From Auanema rhodensis (Eukaryota > Nematoda > Chromadorea > Rhabditida > Rhabditidae): a DNA stretch of 64,000 nucleotides. The stretch is from positions 1,054,001 to 1,118,000 of the forward strand of contig OZ059898.1 of NCBI GenBank assembly GCA_964057225.1. The letters run 5' to 3'. Numbering within the stretch: the stretch's first letter is position 1; the number at the start of each line of letters is the position of its first letter. The position numbers and the translations under genes are program-made. Below are positions 11,232 to 24,567 of this stretch, in pieces. The notes beneath the pieces are model-generated. The model was given only the letters and a program-made list of their open reading frames with translations. It was not told where the DNA came from and searched no databases.

Positions 11232-13336
11232 TGTGTTATCAGATTTGCGCTAGCTTAAAAATGCACCGAGATATCAACTGATATAAGTTCACACTTATAT
11301 CCTCGATTTTCACCCTGAAGAATTAATTTTTTCGTTGAATAACATTGTCCATCGTCTTTGCCTTGAAAAAAGGAATCTAAAAACATCTACTTTTTGCTAA
11401 ATTATTTTGAAATTATTCGAAAAAATTTTTGTCAAAATGTTTTTGGAAGCAATGTTGAGTGTACATGGAAACTCAACATACACTAATGCATCATTTTTCA
11501 AACGATCATAACTAATTTTTGTATTAAGCGTTTCTCAATGTAATATAGTGCATTCGATGCGGATTTTTAAGCTGCGTCGATCTGTGTTATCAGATTTGCG
11601 CTAGCTTAAAAATGCACCGAGATATCGACTGATATAAATTCACACTTATATCCTTGATTTTCACCCTGAAGAATTAATTTTTTCGTTGAATAACATTGTC
11701 CATCGTCTTTGCCTTGAAAAATGGATTCTAAAAACATCTACTTTTTGCTAAATTATCTTGAAATTTTTCGAAAAAATTTTTGTCAAAATGTTTTTGGAAG
11801 CAATGTTGAGTGTACATGGAAACTCAACATACACTAATGCATCATTTTTCAAACGATCATAACTAATTTTTGTATTAAGCGTTTCTCAATGTAATATAGT
11901 GCATTTGATGCGGATTTTTAAGCTGCGTCGATCTGTGTTATCAGATTTGCGCTAGCTTAAAAATGCACCGAGATATCAACTGATATAAGTTCACACTTAT
12001 ATCCTCGATTTTCACCCTGAAGAATTAATTTTTTCGTTGAATAACATTGTCCATCGTCTTTGTCTTGAAAAATGGAATCTAAAAACATCTACTTTTTGCT
12101 AAATTATTTTGAAATTTTTCGAAACAATTTTTGTCAAAATGTTTTTGGAAGCAATGTTGAGTGTACATGGAAACTCAACATACACTAATGCATCATTTTT
12201 CAAACGATCATAACTAATTTTTGTATTAAGCGTTTCTCAATGTAATATAGTGCATTCGATGCGGATTTTTAAGCTGCGTCGATCTGTGTTATCAGATTTG
12301 CGCTAGCTTAAAAATGCACCGAGATATCGACTGATATAAATTCACACTTATATCCTCGATTTTCACCCTGAAGAATTAATTTTTTCGTTGAATAACATTG
12401 TCCATCGTCTCTGCCTTGAAAAAAGGAATCTAAAAACATCTACTTTTTGCTAAATTATTTTGAAATTTTTCGAAAAAATTTTTGTCAAAATGTTTTTGGA
12501 AGCAATGTTGAGTGTACATGGAAACTCAACATACACTAATGCATCATTTTTCAAACGATCATAACTAATTTTTGTATTAAGCGTTTCTCAATGTAATATA
12601 GTCCATTCGATGCGGATTTTTAAGCTGCGTCGATCTGTGTTATCAGATTTGCGCTAGCTTAAAAATGCACCGAGATATCAACTGATATAAGTTCACACTT
12701 ATATCCTCGATTTTCACCCTGAAGAATTAATTTTTTCGTTGAATAACATTGTCCATCGTCTTTGCCTTGAAAATGGTATCTAAAAACATCTACTTTTTGC
12801 TAAATTATTTTGAAATTTTTTGAAAAAATTTTTGTCAAAATGTTTTTGGAAGCAATGTTGAGTGTACATGGAAACTCAACATACACTAATGCATCATTTT
12901 TCAAACGATCATAACTAATTTTTGTATTAAGCGTTTCTCAATGTAATATAGTGCATTCGATGCGGATTTTTAAGCTGCGTCGATCTGTGTTATCAGATTT
13001 GCGCTAGCTTAAAAATGCACCGAGATATCGACTGATATAAGTTCACACTTATATCCTCGATTTTCACCCTGAAGAATTAATTTTTTCGTTGAATAACATT
13101 GTCCATCGTCTTTGCCTTGAAAAATGGAATCTAAAAACATCTACTTTTTGCTAAATTATTTCGAAATTTTTTGAAAAAATTTTTGTCAAAATGTTTTTGG
13201 AAGCAATGTTGAGTGTACATGGAAACTCAACATACACTAATGCATCATTTTTCAAACGATCATAACTAATTTTTGTATTAAGCGTTTCTTAATGTAGTAT
13301 AGTGCATTCGATGCGGATTTTTAAGCTGCGTCGATC
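11232..13336 (+). repeat. Six-monomer block, copy B (M33-M38), 2,105 bp
   Basis: Direct tandem copy of 9,127-11,231. By eye only about five bases differ: p26 in the first monomer, p319 (G to C) in M36, p143 (A to T) in M37, and p305 plus p312 in M38. The shared 1-bp deletion (M31 and M37) and shared rare T73/T144 (M28 and M34) show duplication of the whole six-monomer segment rather than independent mutation. Confidence 0.88.
12636..12985 (+). repeat. 350-bp monomer M37 (A-run deletion)
   Basis: Same deletion and background as M31, plus a private A143T. It is the duplicate of M31 at a distance of 2,105 bp. Confidence 0.9.
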
Positions 13337-15441
13337 TGTGTTATCAGATTTGCGCTAGCTTAAAAATGCACCGAGATATCGACTGATATAAGTTCACACT
13401 TATATCCTCGATTTTCACCCTGAAGAATTAATTTTTTCGTTGAATAACATTATCCATCGTCTTTGCCTTGAAAAATGGAATCTAAAAACATCTACTTTTT
13501 GCTAAATTATCTTGAAATTTTTCGAAAAAATTTTTGTCAAAATGTTTTTGGAAGCAATGTTGAGTGTACATGGAAACTCAACATACACTAATGCATCATT
13601 TTTCAAACGATCATAACTAATTTTTGTATCAAGCGTTTCTCAATGTAGTATAGTGCATTCGATGCGGATTTTTAAGCTGCGTCGATCTGTGTTATCAGAT
13701 TTGCGCTAGCTTAAAAATGCACCGAGATATCAACTGATATAAGTTCACACTTATATCCTCGATTTTCACCCTGAAGAATTAATTTTTTCGTTGAATAACA
13801 TTATCCATCGTCTTTGCCTTGAAAATGGAATCTAAAAACATCTACTTTTTGCTAAATTATCTTGAAATTTTTCGAAAAAATTTTTGTCAAAATGTTTTTG
13901 GAAGCAATGTTGAGTGTACATGGAAACTCAACATACACTAATGCATCATTTTTCAAACGATCATAACTAATTTTTGTATTAAGCGTTTCTCAATGTAATA
14001 TAGTGCATTTGATGCGGATTTTTAAGCTGCGTCGATCTGTGTTATCAGATTTGCGCTAGCTTAAAAATGCACCGAGATATCAACTGATATAAGTTCACAC
14101 TTATATCCTCGATTTTCACCCTGAAGAATTAATGTTTTCGTTGAATAACATTGTCCATCGTCTTTGCCTTGAAAAAAGGAATCTAAAAACATCTACTTTT
14201 TGCTAAATTATTTTGAAATTTTTCGAAAAAATTTTTGTCAAAATGTTTTTGGAAGCAATGTTGAGTGTACATGGAAACTCAACATACACTAATGCATCAT
14301 TTTTCAAACGATCATAACTAATTTTTGTATTAAGCGTTTCTCAATGTAGTATAGTGCATTCGATGCGGATTTTTAAGCTGCGTCGATCTGTGTTATCAGA
14401 TTTGCGCTAGCTTAAAAATGCACCGAGATATCAACTGATATAAGTTCACACTTATATCCTCGATTTTCACCCTGAAGAATTAATTTTTTCGTTGAATAAC
14501 ATTATCCATCGTCTTTGCCTTGAAAAATGGAATCTAAAAACATCTACTTTTTGCTAAATTATCTTGAAATTTTTCGAAAAAATTTTTGTCAAAATGTTTT
14601 TGGAAGCAATGTTGAGTGTACATGGAAACTCAACATACACTAATGCATCATTTTTCAAACGATCATAACTAATTTTTGTATTAAGCGTTTCTCAATGTAA
14701 TATAGTGCATTCGATGCGGATTTTTAAGCTGCGTCGATCTGTGTTATCAGATTTGCGCTAGCTTAAAAATGCACCGAGATATCAACTGATATAAGTTCAC
14801 ACTTATATCCTCGATTTTCACCCTGAAGAATTAATTTTTTCGTTGAATAACATTGTCCATCGTCTTTGCCTTGAAAAAAGGAATCTAAAAACATCTACTT
14901 TTTGCTAAATTATTTTGAAATTTTTTGAAAAAATTTTTGTCAAAATGTTTTTGGAAGCAATGTTGAGTGTACATGGAAACTCAACATACACTAATGCATC
15001 ATTTTTCAAACGATCATAACTAATTTTTGTATTAAGCGTTTCTCAATGTAATATAGTGCATTCGATGCGGATTTTTAAGCTGCGTCGATCTGTGTTATCA
15101 GATTTGCGCTAGCTTAAAAATGCACCGAGATATCGACTGATATAAATTCACACTTATATCCTCGATTTTCACCCTGAAGAATTAATTTTTTCGTTGAATA
15201 ACATTGTCCATCGTCTTTGCCTTGAAAAATGGAATCTAAAAACATCTACTTTTTGCTAAATTATCTTGAAATTTTTCGAAAAAATTTTTGTCAAAATGTT
15301 TTTGGAAGCAATGTTGAGTGTACATGGAAACTCAACATACACTAATGCATCATTTTTCAAACGATCATAACTAATTTTTGTATTAAGCGTTTCTCAATGT
15401 AATATAGTGCATTTGATGCGGATTTTTAAGCTGCGTCGATC
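13337..15441 (+). repeat. Mixed monomer block M39-M44
   Basis: M39 (G45/G56, A116, C175, T294C, G312), M40 (deletion, A116, C175, T324), M41 (A140, private T97G, G312), M42 (A116, C175), M43 (A140, T187), M44 (G45/A56, C175, T324). M40 to M43 show a weak alternation of C175 and A140 types. M44 precedes the seven-monomer duplication and carries T324, as do M51 and M70, which also precede a T239 monomer. Confidence 0.65.
13688..14037 (+). repeat. 350-bp monomer M40 (A-run deletion)
   Basis: Same one-base loss in the A-run, but on a C175/A116/T324 background, so it may be an independent slip or the product of gene conversion. Confidence 0.88.
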
Positions 15442-17898
15442 TGTGTTATCAGATTTGCGCTAGCTTAAAAATGCACCGAGATATCAACTGATATAAGTTC
15501 ACACTTATATCCTCGATTTTCACCCTGAAGAATTAATTTTTTCGTTGAATAACATTGTCCATCGTCTTTGCCTTGAAAAATGGAATCTAAAAACATCTAC
15601 TTTTTGCTAAATTATTTTGAAATTTTTCGAAACAATTTTTGTCAAAATGTTTTTGGAAGCAATGTTGAGTGTACATGGATACTCAACATACACTAATGCA
15701 TCATTTTTCAAACGATCATAACTAATTTTTGTATTAAGCGTTTCTCAATGTAATATAGTGCATTCGATGCGGATTTTTAAGCTGCGTCGATCTGTGTTAT
15801 CAGATTTGCGCTAGCTTAAAAATGCACCGAGATATCGACTGATATAAATTCACACTTATATCCTCGATTTTCACCCTGAAGAATTAATTTTTTCGTTGAA
15901 TAACATTGTCCATCGTCTTTGCCTTGAAAAATGGAATCTAAAAACATCTACTTTTTGCTAAATTATCTTGAAATTTTTCGAAAAAATTTTTGTCAAAATG
16001 TTTTTGGAAGCAATGTTGAGTGTACATGGAAACTCAACATACACTAATGCATCATTTTTCAAACGATCATAACTAATTTTTGTATTAAGCGTTTCTCAAT
16101 GTAATATAGTGCATTCGATGCGGATTTTTAAGCTGCGTCGATCTGTGTTATCAGATTTGCGCTAGCTTAAAAATGCACCGAGATATCAACTGATATAAGT
16201 TCACACTTATATCCTCGATTTTCACCCTGAAGAATTAATTTTTTCGTTGAATAACATTGTCCATCGTTTTTGCCTTGAAAAATGGAATCTAAAAACATCT
16301 ACTTTTTGCTAAATTATCTTGAAATTTTTCGAAAAAATTTTTGTCAAAATGTTTTTGGAAGCAATGTTGAGTGTACATGGAAACTCAACATACACTAATG
16401 CATCATTTTTCAAACGATCATAACTAATTTTTGTATTAAGCGTTTCTCAATGTAATATAGTGCATTCGATGCGGATTTTTAAGCAGCGTCGATCTGTGAT
16501 ATCAGATTTGCGCTAGCTTAAAAATGCACCGAGATATCAACTGATATAAGTTCACACTTATATCCTCGATTTTCACCCTGAAGAATTAATTTTTTCGTTG
16601 AATAACATTGTCCATCGTCTTTGCCTTGAAAAATGGAATCTAAAAACATCTACTTTTTGCTAAATTATTTTGAAATTTTTTGAAAAAATTTTTGTCAAAA
16701 TGTTTTTGGAAGCAATGTTGAGTGTACATGGAAACTCAACATACACTAATGCATCATTTTTCAAACGATCATAACTAATTTTTGTATTAAGCGTTTCTCA
16801 ATGTAGTATAGTGCATTCGATGCGGATTTTTAAGCTGCGTCGATCTGTGTTATCAGATTTGCGCTAGCTTAAAAATGCACCGAGATATCAACTGATATAA
16901 GTTCACACTTATATCCTCGATTTTCACCCTGAAGAATTAATTTTTTCGTTGAATAACATTATCCATCGTTTTTGCCTTGAAAAATGGAATCTAAAAACAT
17001 CTACTTTTTGCTAAATTATCTTGAAATTTTTCGAAAAAATTTTTGTCAAAATGTTTTTGGAAGCAATGTTGAGTGTACATGGAAACTCAACATACACTAA
17101 TGCATCATTTTTCAAACGATCATAACTAATTTTTGTATTAAGCGTTTCTCAATGTAATATAGTGCATTCGATGCGGATTTTTAAGCAGCGTCGATCTGTG
17201 ATATCAGATTTGCGCTAGCTTAAAAATGCACCGAGATATCAACTGATATAAGTTCACACTTATATCCTCGATTTTCACCCTGAAGAATTAATTTTTTCGT
17301 TGAATAACATTGTCCATCGTCTTTGCCTTGAAAAAAGGAATCTAAAAACATCTACTTTTTGCTAAATTATTTTGAAATTTTTCGAAAAAATTTTTGTCAA
17401 AATGTTTTTGGAAGCAATGTTGAGTGTACATGGAAACTCAACATACACTAATGCATCATTTTTCAAACGATCATAACTAATTTTTGTATTAAGCGTTTCT
17501 CAATGTAATATAGTGCATTCGATGCGGATTTTTAAGCTGCGTCGATCTGTGTTATCAGATTTGCGCTAGCTTAAAAATGCACCGAGATATCAACTGATAT
17601 AAGTTCACACTTATATCCTCGATTTTCACCCTGAAGAATTAATTTTTTCGTTGAATAACATTGTCCATCGTCTTTGCCTTGAAAAAAGGAATCTAAAAAC
17701 ATCTACTTTTTGCTAAATTATTTTGAAATTATTCGAAAAAATTTTTGTCAAAATGTTTTTGGAAGCAATGTTGAGTGTACATGGAAACTCAACATACACT
17801 AATGCATCATTTTTCAAACGATCATAACTAATTTTTGTATTAAGCGTTTCTCAATGTAATATAGTGCATTTGATGCGGATTTTTAAGCTGCGTCGATC
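15442..17898 (+). repeat. Seven-monomer block, copy A (M45-M51), 2,457 bp
   Basis: Order: M45 C192/T239; M46 G45/A56/C175; M47 T125/C175/A342; M48 A5/T187/G312; M49 A116/T125/A342; M50 A5/A140; M51 A140/A184/T324. The next 2,457 bp repeat it. T239 is rare (four monomers in the window), which makes it a good marker for the block. Confidence 0.9.
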
Positions 17899-20800
17899 TG
17901 TGTTATCAGATTTGCGCTAGCTTAAAAATGCACCGAGATATCAACTGATATAAGTTCACACTTATATCCTCGATTTTCACCCTGAAGAATTAATTTTTTC
18001 GTTGAATAACATTGTCCATCGTCTTTGCCTTGAAAAATGGAATCTAAAAACATCTACTTTTTGCTAAATTATTTTGAAATTTTTCGAAACAATTTTTGTC
18101 AAAATGTTTTTGGAAGCAATGTTGAGTGTACATGGATACTCAACATACACTAATGCATCATTTTTCAAACGATCATAACTAATTTTTGTATTAAGCGTTT
18201 CTCAATGTAATATAGTGCATTCGATGCGGATTTTTAAGCTGCGTCGATCTGTGTTATCAGATTTGCGCTAGCTTAAAAATGCACCGAGATATCGACTGAT
18301 ATAAATTCACACTTATATCCTCGATTTTCACCCTGAAGAATTAATTTTTTCGTTGAATAACATTGTCCATCGTCTTTGCCTTGAAAAATGGAATCTAAAA
18401 ACATCTACTTTTTGCTAAATTATCTTGAAATTTTTCGAAAAAATTTTTGTCAAAATGTTTTTGGAAGCAATGTTGAGTGTACATGGAAACTCAACATACA
18501 CTAATGCATCATTTTTCAAACGATCATAACTAATTTTTGTATTAAGCGTTTCTCAATGTAATATAGTGCATTCGATGCGGATTTTTAAGCTGCGTCGATC
18601 TGTGTTATCAGATTTGCGCTAGCTTAAAAATGCACCGAGATATCAACTGATATAAGTTCACACTTATATCCTCGATTTTCACCCTGAAGAATTAATTTTT
18701 TCGTTGAATAACATTGTCCATCGTTTTTGCCTTGAAAAATGGAATCTAAAAACATCTACTTTTTGCTAAATTATCTTGAAATTTTTCGAAAAAATTTTTG
18801 TCAAAATGTTTTTGGAAGCAATGTTGAGTGTACATGGAAACTCAACATACACTAATGCATCATTTTTCAAACGATCATAACTAATTTTTGTATTAAGCGT
18901 TTCTCAATGTAATATAGTGCATTCGATGCGGATTTTTAAGCAGCGTCGATCTGTGATATCAGATTTGCGCTAGCTTAAAAATGCACCGAGATATCAACTG
19001 ATATAAGTTCACACTTATATCCTCGATTTTCACCCTGAAGAATTAATTTTTTCGTTGAATAACATTGTCCATCGTCTTTGCCTTGAAAAATGGAATCTAA
19101 AAACATCTACTTTTTGCTAAATTATTTTGAAATTTTTTGAAAAAATTTTTGTCAAAATGTTTTTGGAAGCAATGTTGAGTGTACATGGAAACTCAACATA
19201 CACTAATGCATCATTTTTCAAACGATCATAACTAATTTTTGTATTAAGCGTTTCTCAATGTAGTATAGTGCATTCGATGCGGATTTTTAAGCTGCGTCGA
19301 TCTGTGTTATCAGATTTGCGCTAGCTTAAAAATGCACCGAGATATCAACTGATATAAGTTCACACTTATATCCTCGATTTTCACCCTGAAGAATTAATTT
19401 TTTCGTTGAATAACATTATCCATCGTTTTTGCCTTGAAAAATGGAATCTAAAAACATCTACTTTTTGCTAAATTATCTTGAAATTTTTCGAAAAAATTTT
19501 TGTCAAAATGTTTTTGGAAGCAATGTTGAGTGTACATGGAAACTCAACATACACTAATGCATCATTTTTCAAACGATCATAACTAATTTTTGTATTAAGC
19601 GTTTCTCAATGTAATATAGTGCATTCGATGCGGATTTTTAAGCAGCGTCGATCTGTGATATCAGATTTGCGCTAGCTTAAAAATGCACCGAGATATCAAC
19701 TGATATAAGTTCACACTTATATCCTCGATTTTCACCCTGAAGAATTAATTTTTTCGTTGAATAACATTGTCCATCGTCTTTGCCTTGAAAAAAGGAATCT
19801 AAAAACATCTACTTTTTGCTAAATTATTTTGAAATTTTTCGAAAAAATTTTTGTCAAAATGTTTTTGGAAGCAATGTTGAGTGTACATGGAAACTCAACA
19901 TACACTAATGCATCATTTTTCAAACGATCATAACTAATTTTTGTATTAAGCGTTTCTCAATGTAATATAGTGCATTCGATGCGGATTTTTAAGCTGCGTC
20001 GATCTGTGTTATCAGATTTGCGCTAGCTTAAAAATGCACCGAGATATCAACTGATATAAGTTCACACTTATATCCTCGATTTTCACCCTGAAGAATTAAT
20101 TTTTTCGTTGAATAACATTGTCCATCGTCTTTGCCTTGAAAAAAGGAATCTAAAAACATCTACTTTTTGCTAAATTATTTTGAAATTATTCGAAAAAATT
20201 TTTGTCAAAATGTTTTTGGAAGCAATGTTGAGTGTACATGGAAACTCAACATACACTAATGCATCATTTTTCAAACGATCATAACTAATTTTTGTATTAA
20301 GCGTTTCTCAATGTAATATAGTGCATTCGATGCGGATTTTTAAGCTGCGTCGATCTGTGTTATCAGATTTGCGCTAGCTTAAAAATGCACCGAGATATCG
20401 ACTGATATAAATTCACACTTATATCCTCGATTTTCACCCTGAAGAATTAATTTTTTCGTTGAATAACATTGTCCATCGTCTCTGCCTTGAAAAAAGGAAT
20501 CTAAAAACATCTACTTTTTGCTAAATTATTTTGAAATTTTTCGAAAAAATTTTTGTCAAAATGTTTTTGGAAGCAATGTTGAGTGTACATGGAAACTCAA
20601 CATACACTAATGCATCATTTTTCAAACGATCATAACTAATTTTTGTATTAAGCGTTTCTCAATGTAGTATAGTGCATTTGATGCGGATTTTTAAGCTGCG
20701 TCGATCTGTGTTATCAGATTTGCGCTAGCTTAAAAATGCACCGAGATATCGACTGATATAAGTTCACACTTATATCCTCGATTTTCACCCTGAAGAATTA

Positions 20801-22812
20801 ATTTTTTCGTTGAATAACATTGTCCATCGTCTTTGCCTTGAAAAATGGAATCTAAAAACATCTACTTTTTGCTAAATTATCTTGAAATTTTTCGAAAAAA
20901 TTTTTGTCAAAATGTTTTTGGAAGCAATGTTGAGTGTACATGGAAACTCAACATACACTAATGCATCATTTTTCAAACGATCATAACTAATTTTTGTATT
21001 AAGCGTTTCTCAATGTAATATAGTGCATTCGATGCGGATTTTTAAGCTGCGTCGATCTGTGTTATCAGATTTGCGCTAGCTTAAAAATGCACCGAGATAT
21101 CGACTGATATAAATTCACACTTATATCCTCGATTTTCACCCTGAAGAATTAATTTTTTCGTTGAATAACATTGTCCATCGTCTTTGCCTTGAAAAATGGA
21201 ATCTAAAAACATCTACTTTTTGCTAAATTATCTTGAAATTTTTCGAAAAAATTTTTGTCAAAATGTTTTTGGAAGCAATGTTGAGTGTACATGGAAACTC
21301 AACATACACTAATGCATCATTTTTCAAACGATCATAACTAATTTTTGTATTAAGCGTTTCTCAATGTAATATAGTGCATTCGATGCGGATTTTTAAGCTG
21401 CGTCGATCTGTGTTATCAGATTTGCGCTAGCTTAAAAATGCACCGAGATATCGACTGATATAAATTCACACTTATATCCTCGATTTTCACCCTGAAGAAT
21501 TAATTTTTTCGTTGAATAACATTGTCCATCGTCTTTGCCTTGAAAAATGGAATCTAAAAACATCTACTTTTTGCTAAATTATCTTGAAATTTTTCGAAAA
21601 AATTTTTGTCAAAATGTTTTTGGAAGCAATGTTGAGTGTACATGGAAACTCAACATACACTAATGCATCATTTTTCAAACGATCATAACTAATTTTTGTA
21701 TTAAGCGTTTCTCAATGTAATATAGTGCATTCGATGCGGATTTTTAAGCTGCGTCGATCTGTGTTATCAGATTTGCGCTAGCTTAAAAATGCACCGAGAT
21801 ATCGACTGATATAAGTTCACACTTATATCCTCGATTTTCACCCTGAAGAATTAATTTTTTCGTTGAATAACATTGTCCATCGTCTTTGCCTTGAAAAATG
21901 GAATCTAAAAACATCTACTTTTTGCTAAATTATTTTGAAATTTTTTGAAAAAATTTTTGTCAAAATGTTTTTGGAAGCAATGTTGAGTGTACATGGAAAC
22001 TCAACATACACTAATGCATCATTTTTCAAACGATCATAACTAATTTTTGTATTAAGCGTTTCTCAATGTAATATAGTGCATTCGATGCGGATTTTTAAGC
22101 TGCGTCGATCTGTGTTATCAGATTTGCGCTAGCTTAAAAATGCACCGAGATATCAACTGATATAAGTTCACACTTATATCCTCGATTTTCACCCTGAAGA
22201 ATTAATTTTTTCGTTGAATAACATTGTCCATCGTTTTTGCCTTGAAAAATGGAATCTAAAAACATCTACTTTTTGCTAAATTATCTTGAAATTTTTCGAA
22301 AAAATTTTTGTCAAAATGTTTTTGGAAGCAATGTTGAGTGTACATGGAAACTCAACATACACTAATGCATCATTTTTCAAACGATCATAACTAATTTTTG
22401 TATTAAGCGTTTCTCAATGTAATATAGTGCATTCGATGCGGATTTTTAAGCAGCGTCGATCTGTGATATCAGATTTGCGCTAGCTTAAAAATGCACCGAG
22501 ATATCAACTGATATAAGTTCACACTTATATCCTCGATTTTCACCCTGAAGAATTAATTTTTTCGTTGAATAACATTGTCCATCGTCTTTGCCTTGAAAAA
22601 TGGAATCTAAAAACATCTACTTTTTGCTAAATTATTTTGAAATTTTTTGAAAAAATTTTTGTCAAAATGTTTTTGGAAGCAATGTTGAGTGTACATGGAA
22701 ACTCAACATACACTAATGCATCATTTTTCAAACGATCATAACTAATTTTTGTATTAAGCGTTTCTCAATGTAGTATAGTGCATTCGATGCGGATTTTTAA
22801 GCTGCGTCGATC
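17548..22812 (+). repeat. Fifteen-monomer segment, copy A (M51-M65), lag 19 monomers
   Basis: M51-M65 reappear in the same order as M70-M84, 6,669 bp (19 monomers) downstream. The 3' part is M59 (C127/A140/G312/T324), M60 (G45/G56/C175), M61 and M62 (G45/A56/C175), M63 (G45/G56/T187), M64 (T125/A342), M65 (A5/T187/G312). The segment overlaps the seven-monomer duplication, so the lag-19 event probably came after it. Confidence 0.85.
17899..20355 (+). repeat. Seven-monomer block, copy B (M52-M58), 2,457 bp
   Basis: Tandem copy of 15,442-17,898. The only difference I could find by eye is p324 in the last monomer (T in M51, C in M58). This makes it one of the most recent-looking large duplications in the window, or a region kept identical by gene conversion. 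Confidence 0.9.
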
Positions 22813-24567
22813 TGTGTTATCAGATTTGCGCTAGCTTAAAAATGCACCGAGATATCAACTGATATAAGTTCACACTTATATCCTCGATTTTCACCCTGAA
22901 GAATTAATTTTTTCGTTGAATAACATTGTCCATCGTCTTTGCCTTGAAAAAAGGAATCTAAAAACATCTACTTTTTGCTAAATTATTTTGAAATTTTTCG
23001 AAAAAATTTTTGTCAAAATGTTTTTGGAAGCAATGTTGAGTGTACATGGAAACTCAACATACACTAATGCATCATTTTTCAAACGATCATAACTAATTTT
23101 TGTATTAAGCGTTTCTCAATGTAATATAGTGCATTCGATGCGGATTTTTAAGCTGCGTCGATCTGTGTTATCAGATTTGCGCTAGCTTAAAAATGCACCG
23201 AGATATCGACTGATATAAGTTCACACTTATATCCTCGATTTTCACCCTGAAGAATTAATTTTTTCGTTGAATAACATTGTCCATCGTCTTTGCCTTGAAA
23301 AATGGAATCTAAAAACATCTACTTTTTGCTAAATTATTTTGAAATTTTTTGAAAAAATTTTTGTCAAAATGTTTTTGGAAGCAATGTTGAGTGTACATGG
23401 AAACTCAACATACACTAATGCATCATTTTTCAAACGATCATAACTAATTTTTGTATTAAGCGTTTCTCAATGTAATATAGTGCATTCGATGCGGATTTTT
23501 AAGCTGCGTCGATCTGTGTTATCAGATTTGCGCTAGCTTAAAAATGCACCGAGATATCAACTGATATAAGTTCACACTTATATCCTCGATTTTCACCCTG
23601 AAGAATTAATTTTTTCGTTGAATAACATTGTCCATCGTTTTTGCCTTGAAAAATGGAATCTAAAAACATCTACTTTTTGCTAAATTATCTTGAAATTTTT
23701 CGAAAAAATTTTTGTCAAAATGTTTTTGGAAGCAATGTTGAGTGTACATGGAAACTCAACATACACTAATGCATCATTTTTCAAACGATCATAACTAATT
23801 TTTGTATTAAGCGTTTCTCAATGTAATATAGTGCATTCGATGCGGATTTTTAAGCAGCGTCGATCTGTGATATCAGATTTGCGCTAGCTTAAAAATGCAC
23901 CGAGATATCAACTGATATAAGTTCACACTTATATCCTCGATTTTCACCCTGAAGAATTAATTTTTTCGTTGAATAACATTGTCCATCGTCTTTGCCTTGA
24001 AAAATGGAATCTAAAAACATCTACTTTTTGCTAAATTATTTTGAAATTTTTTGAAAAAATTTTTGTCAAAATGTTTTTGGAAGCAATGTTGAGTGTACAT
24101 GGAAACTCAACATACACTAATGCATCATTTTTCAAACGATCATAACTAATTTTTGTATTAAGCGTTTCTCAATGTAGTATAGTGCATTCGATGCGGATTT
24201 TTAAGCTGCGTCGATCTGTGTTATCAGATTTGCGCTAGCTTAAAAATGCACCGAGATATCAACTGATATAAGTTCACACTTATATCCTCGATTTTCACCC
24301 TGAAGAATTAATTTTTTCGTTGAATAACATTGTCCATCGTCTTTGCCTTGAAAAAAGGAATCTAAAAACATCTACTTTTTGCTAAATTATTTTGAAATTA
24401 TTCGAAAAAATTTTTGTCAAAATGTTTTTGGAAGCAATGTTGAGTGTACATGGAAACTCAACATACACTAATGCATCATTTTTCAAACGATCATAACTAA
24501 TTTTTGTATTAAGCGTTTCTCAATGTAATATAGTGCATTTGATGCGGATTTTTAAGCTGCGTCGATC
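21760..24567 (+). repeat. Four-monomer tandem block (M63-M66, M67-M70)
   Basis: M63-M65 (G45/G56/T187; T125/C175/A342; A5/T187/G312) are matched by M67-M69. The fourth member is A140 in both but has T184 in M66 and A184/T324 in M70. Lag 1,404 bp. M66-M69 account for the extra four monomers between the two fifteen-monomer segments. Confidence 0.75.
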
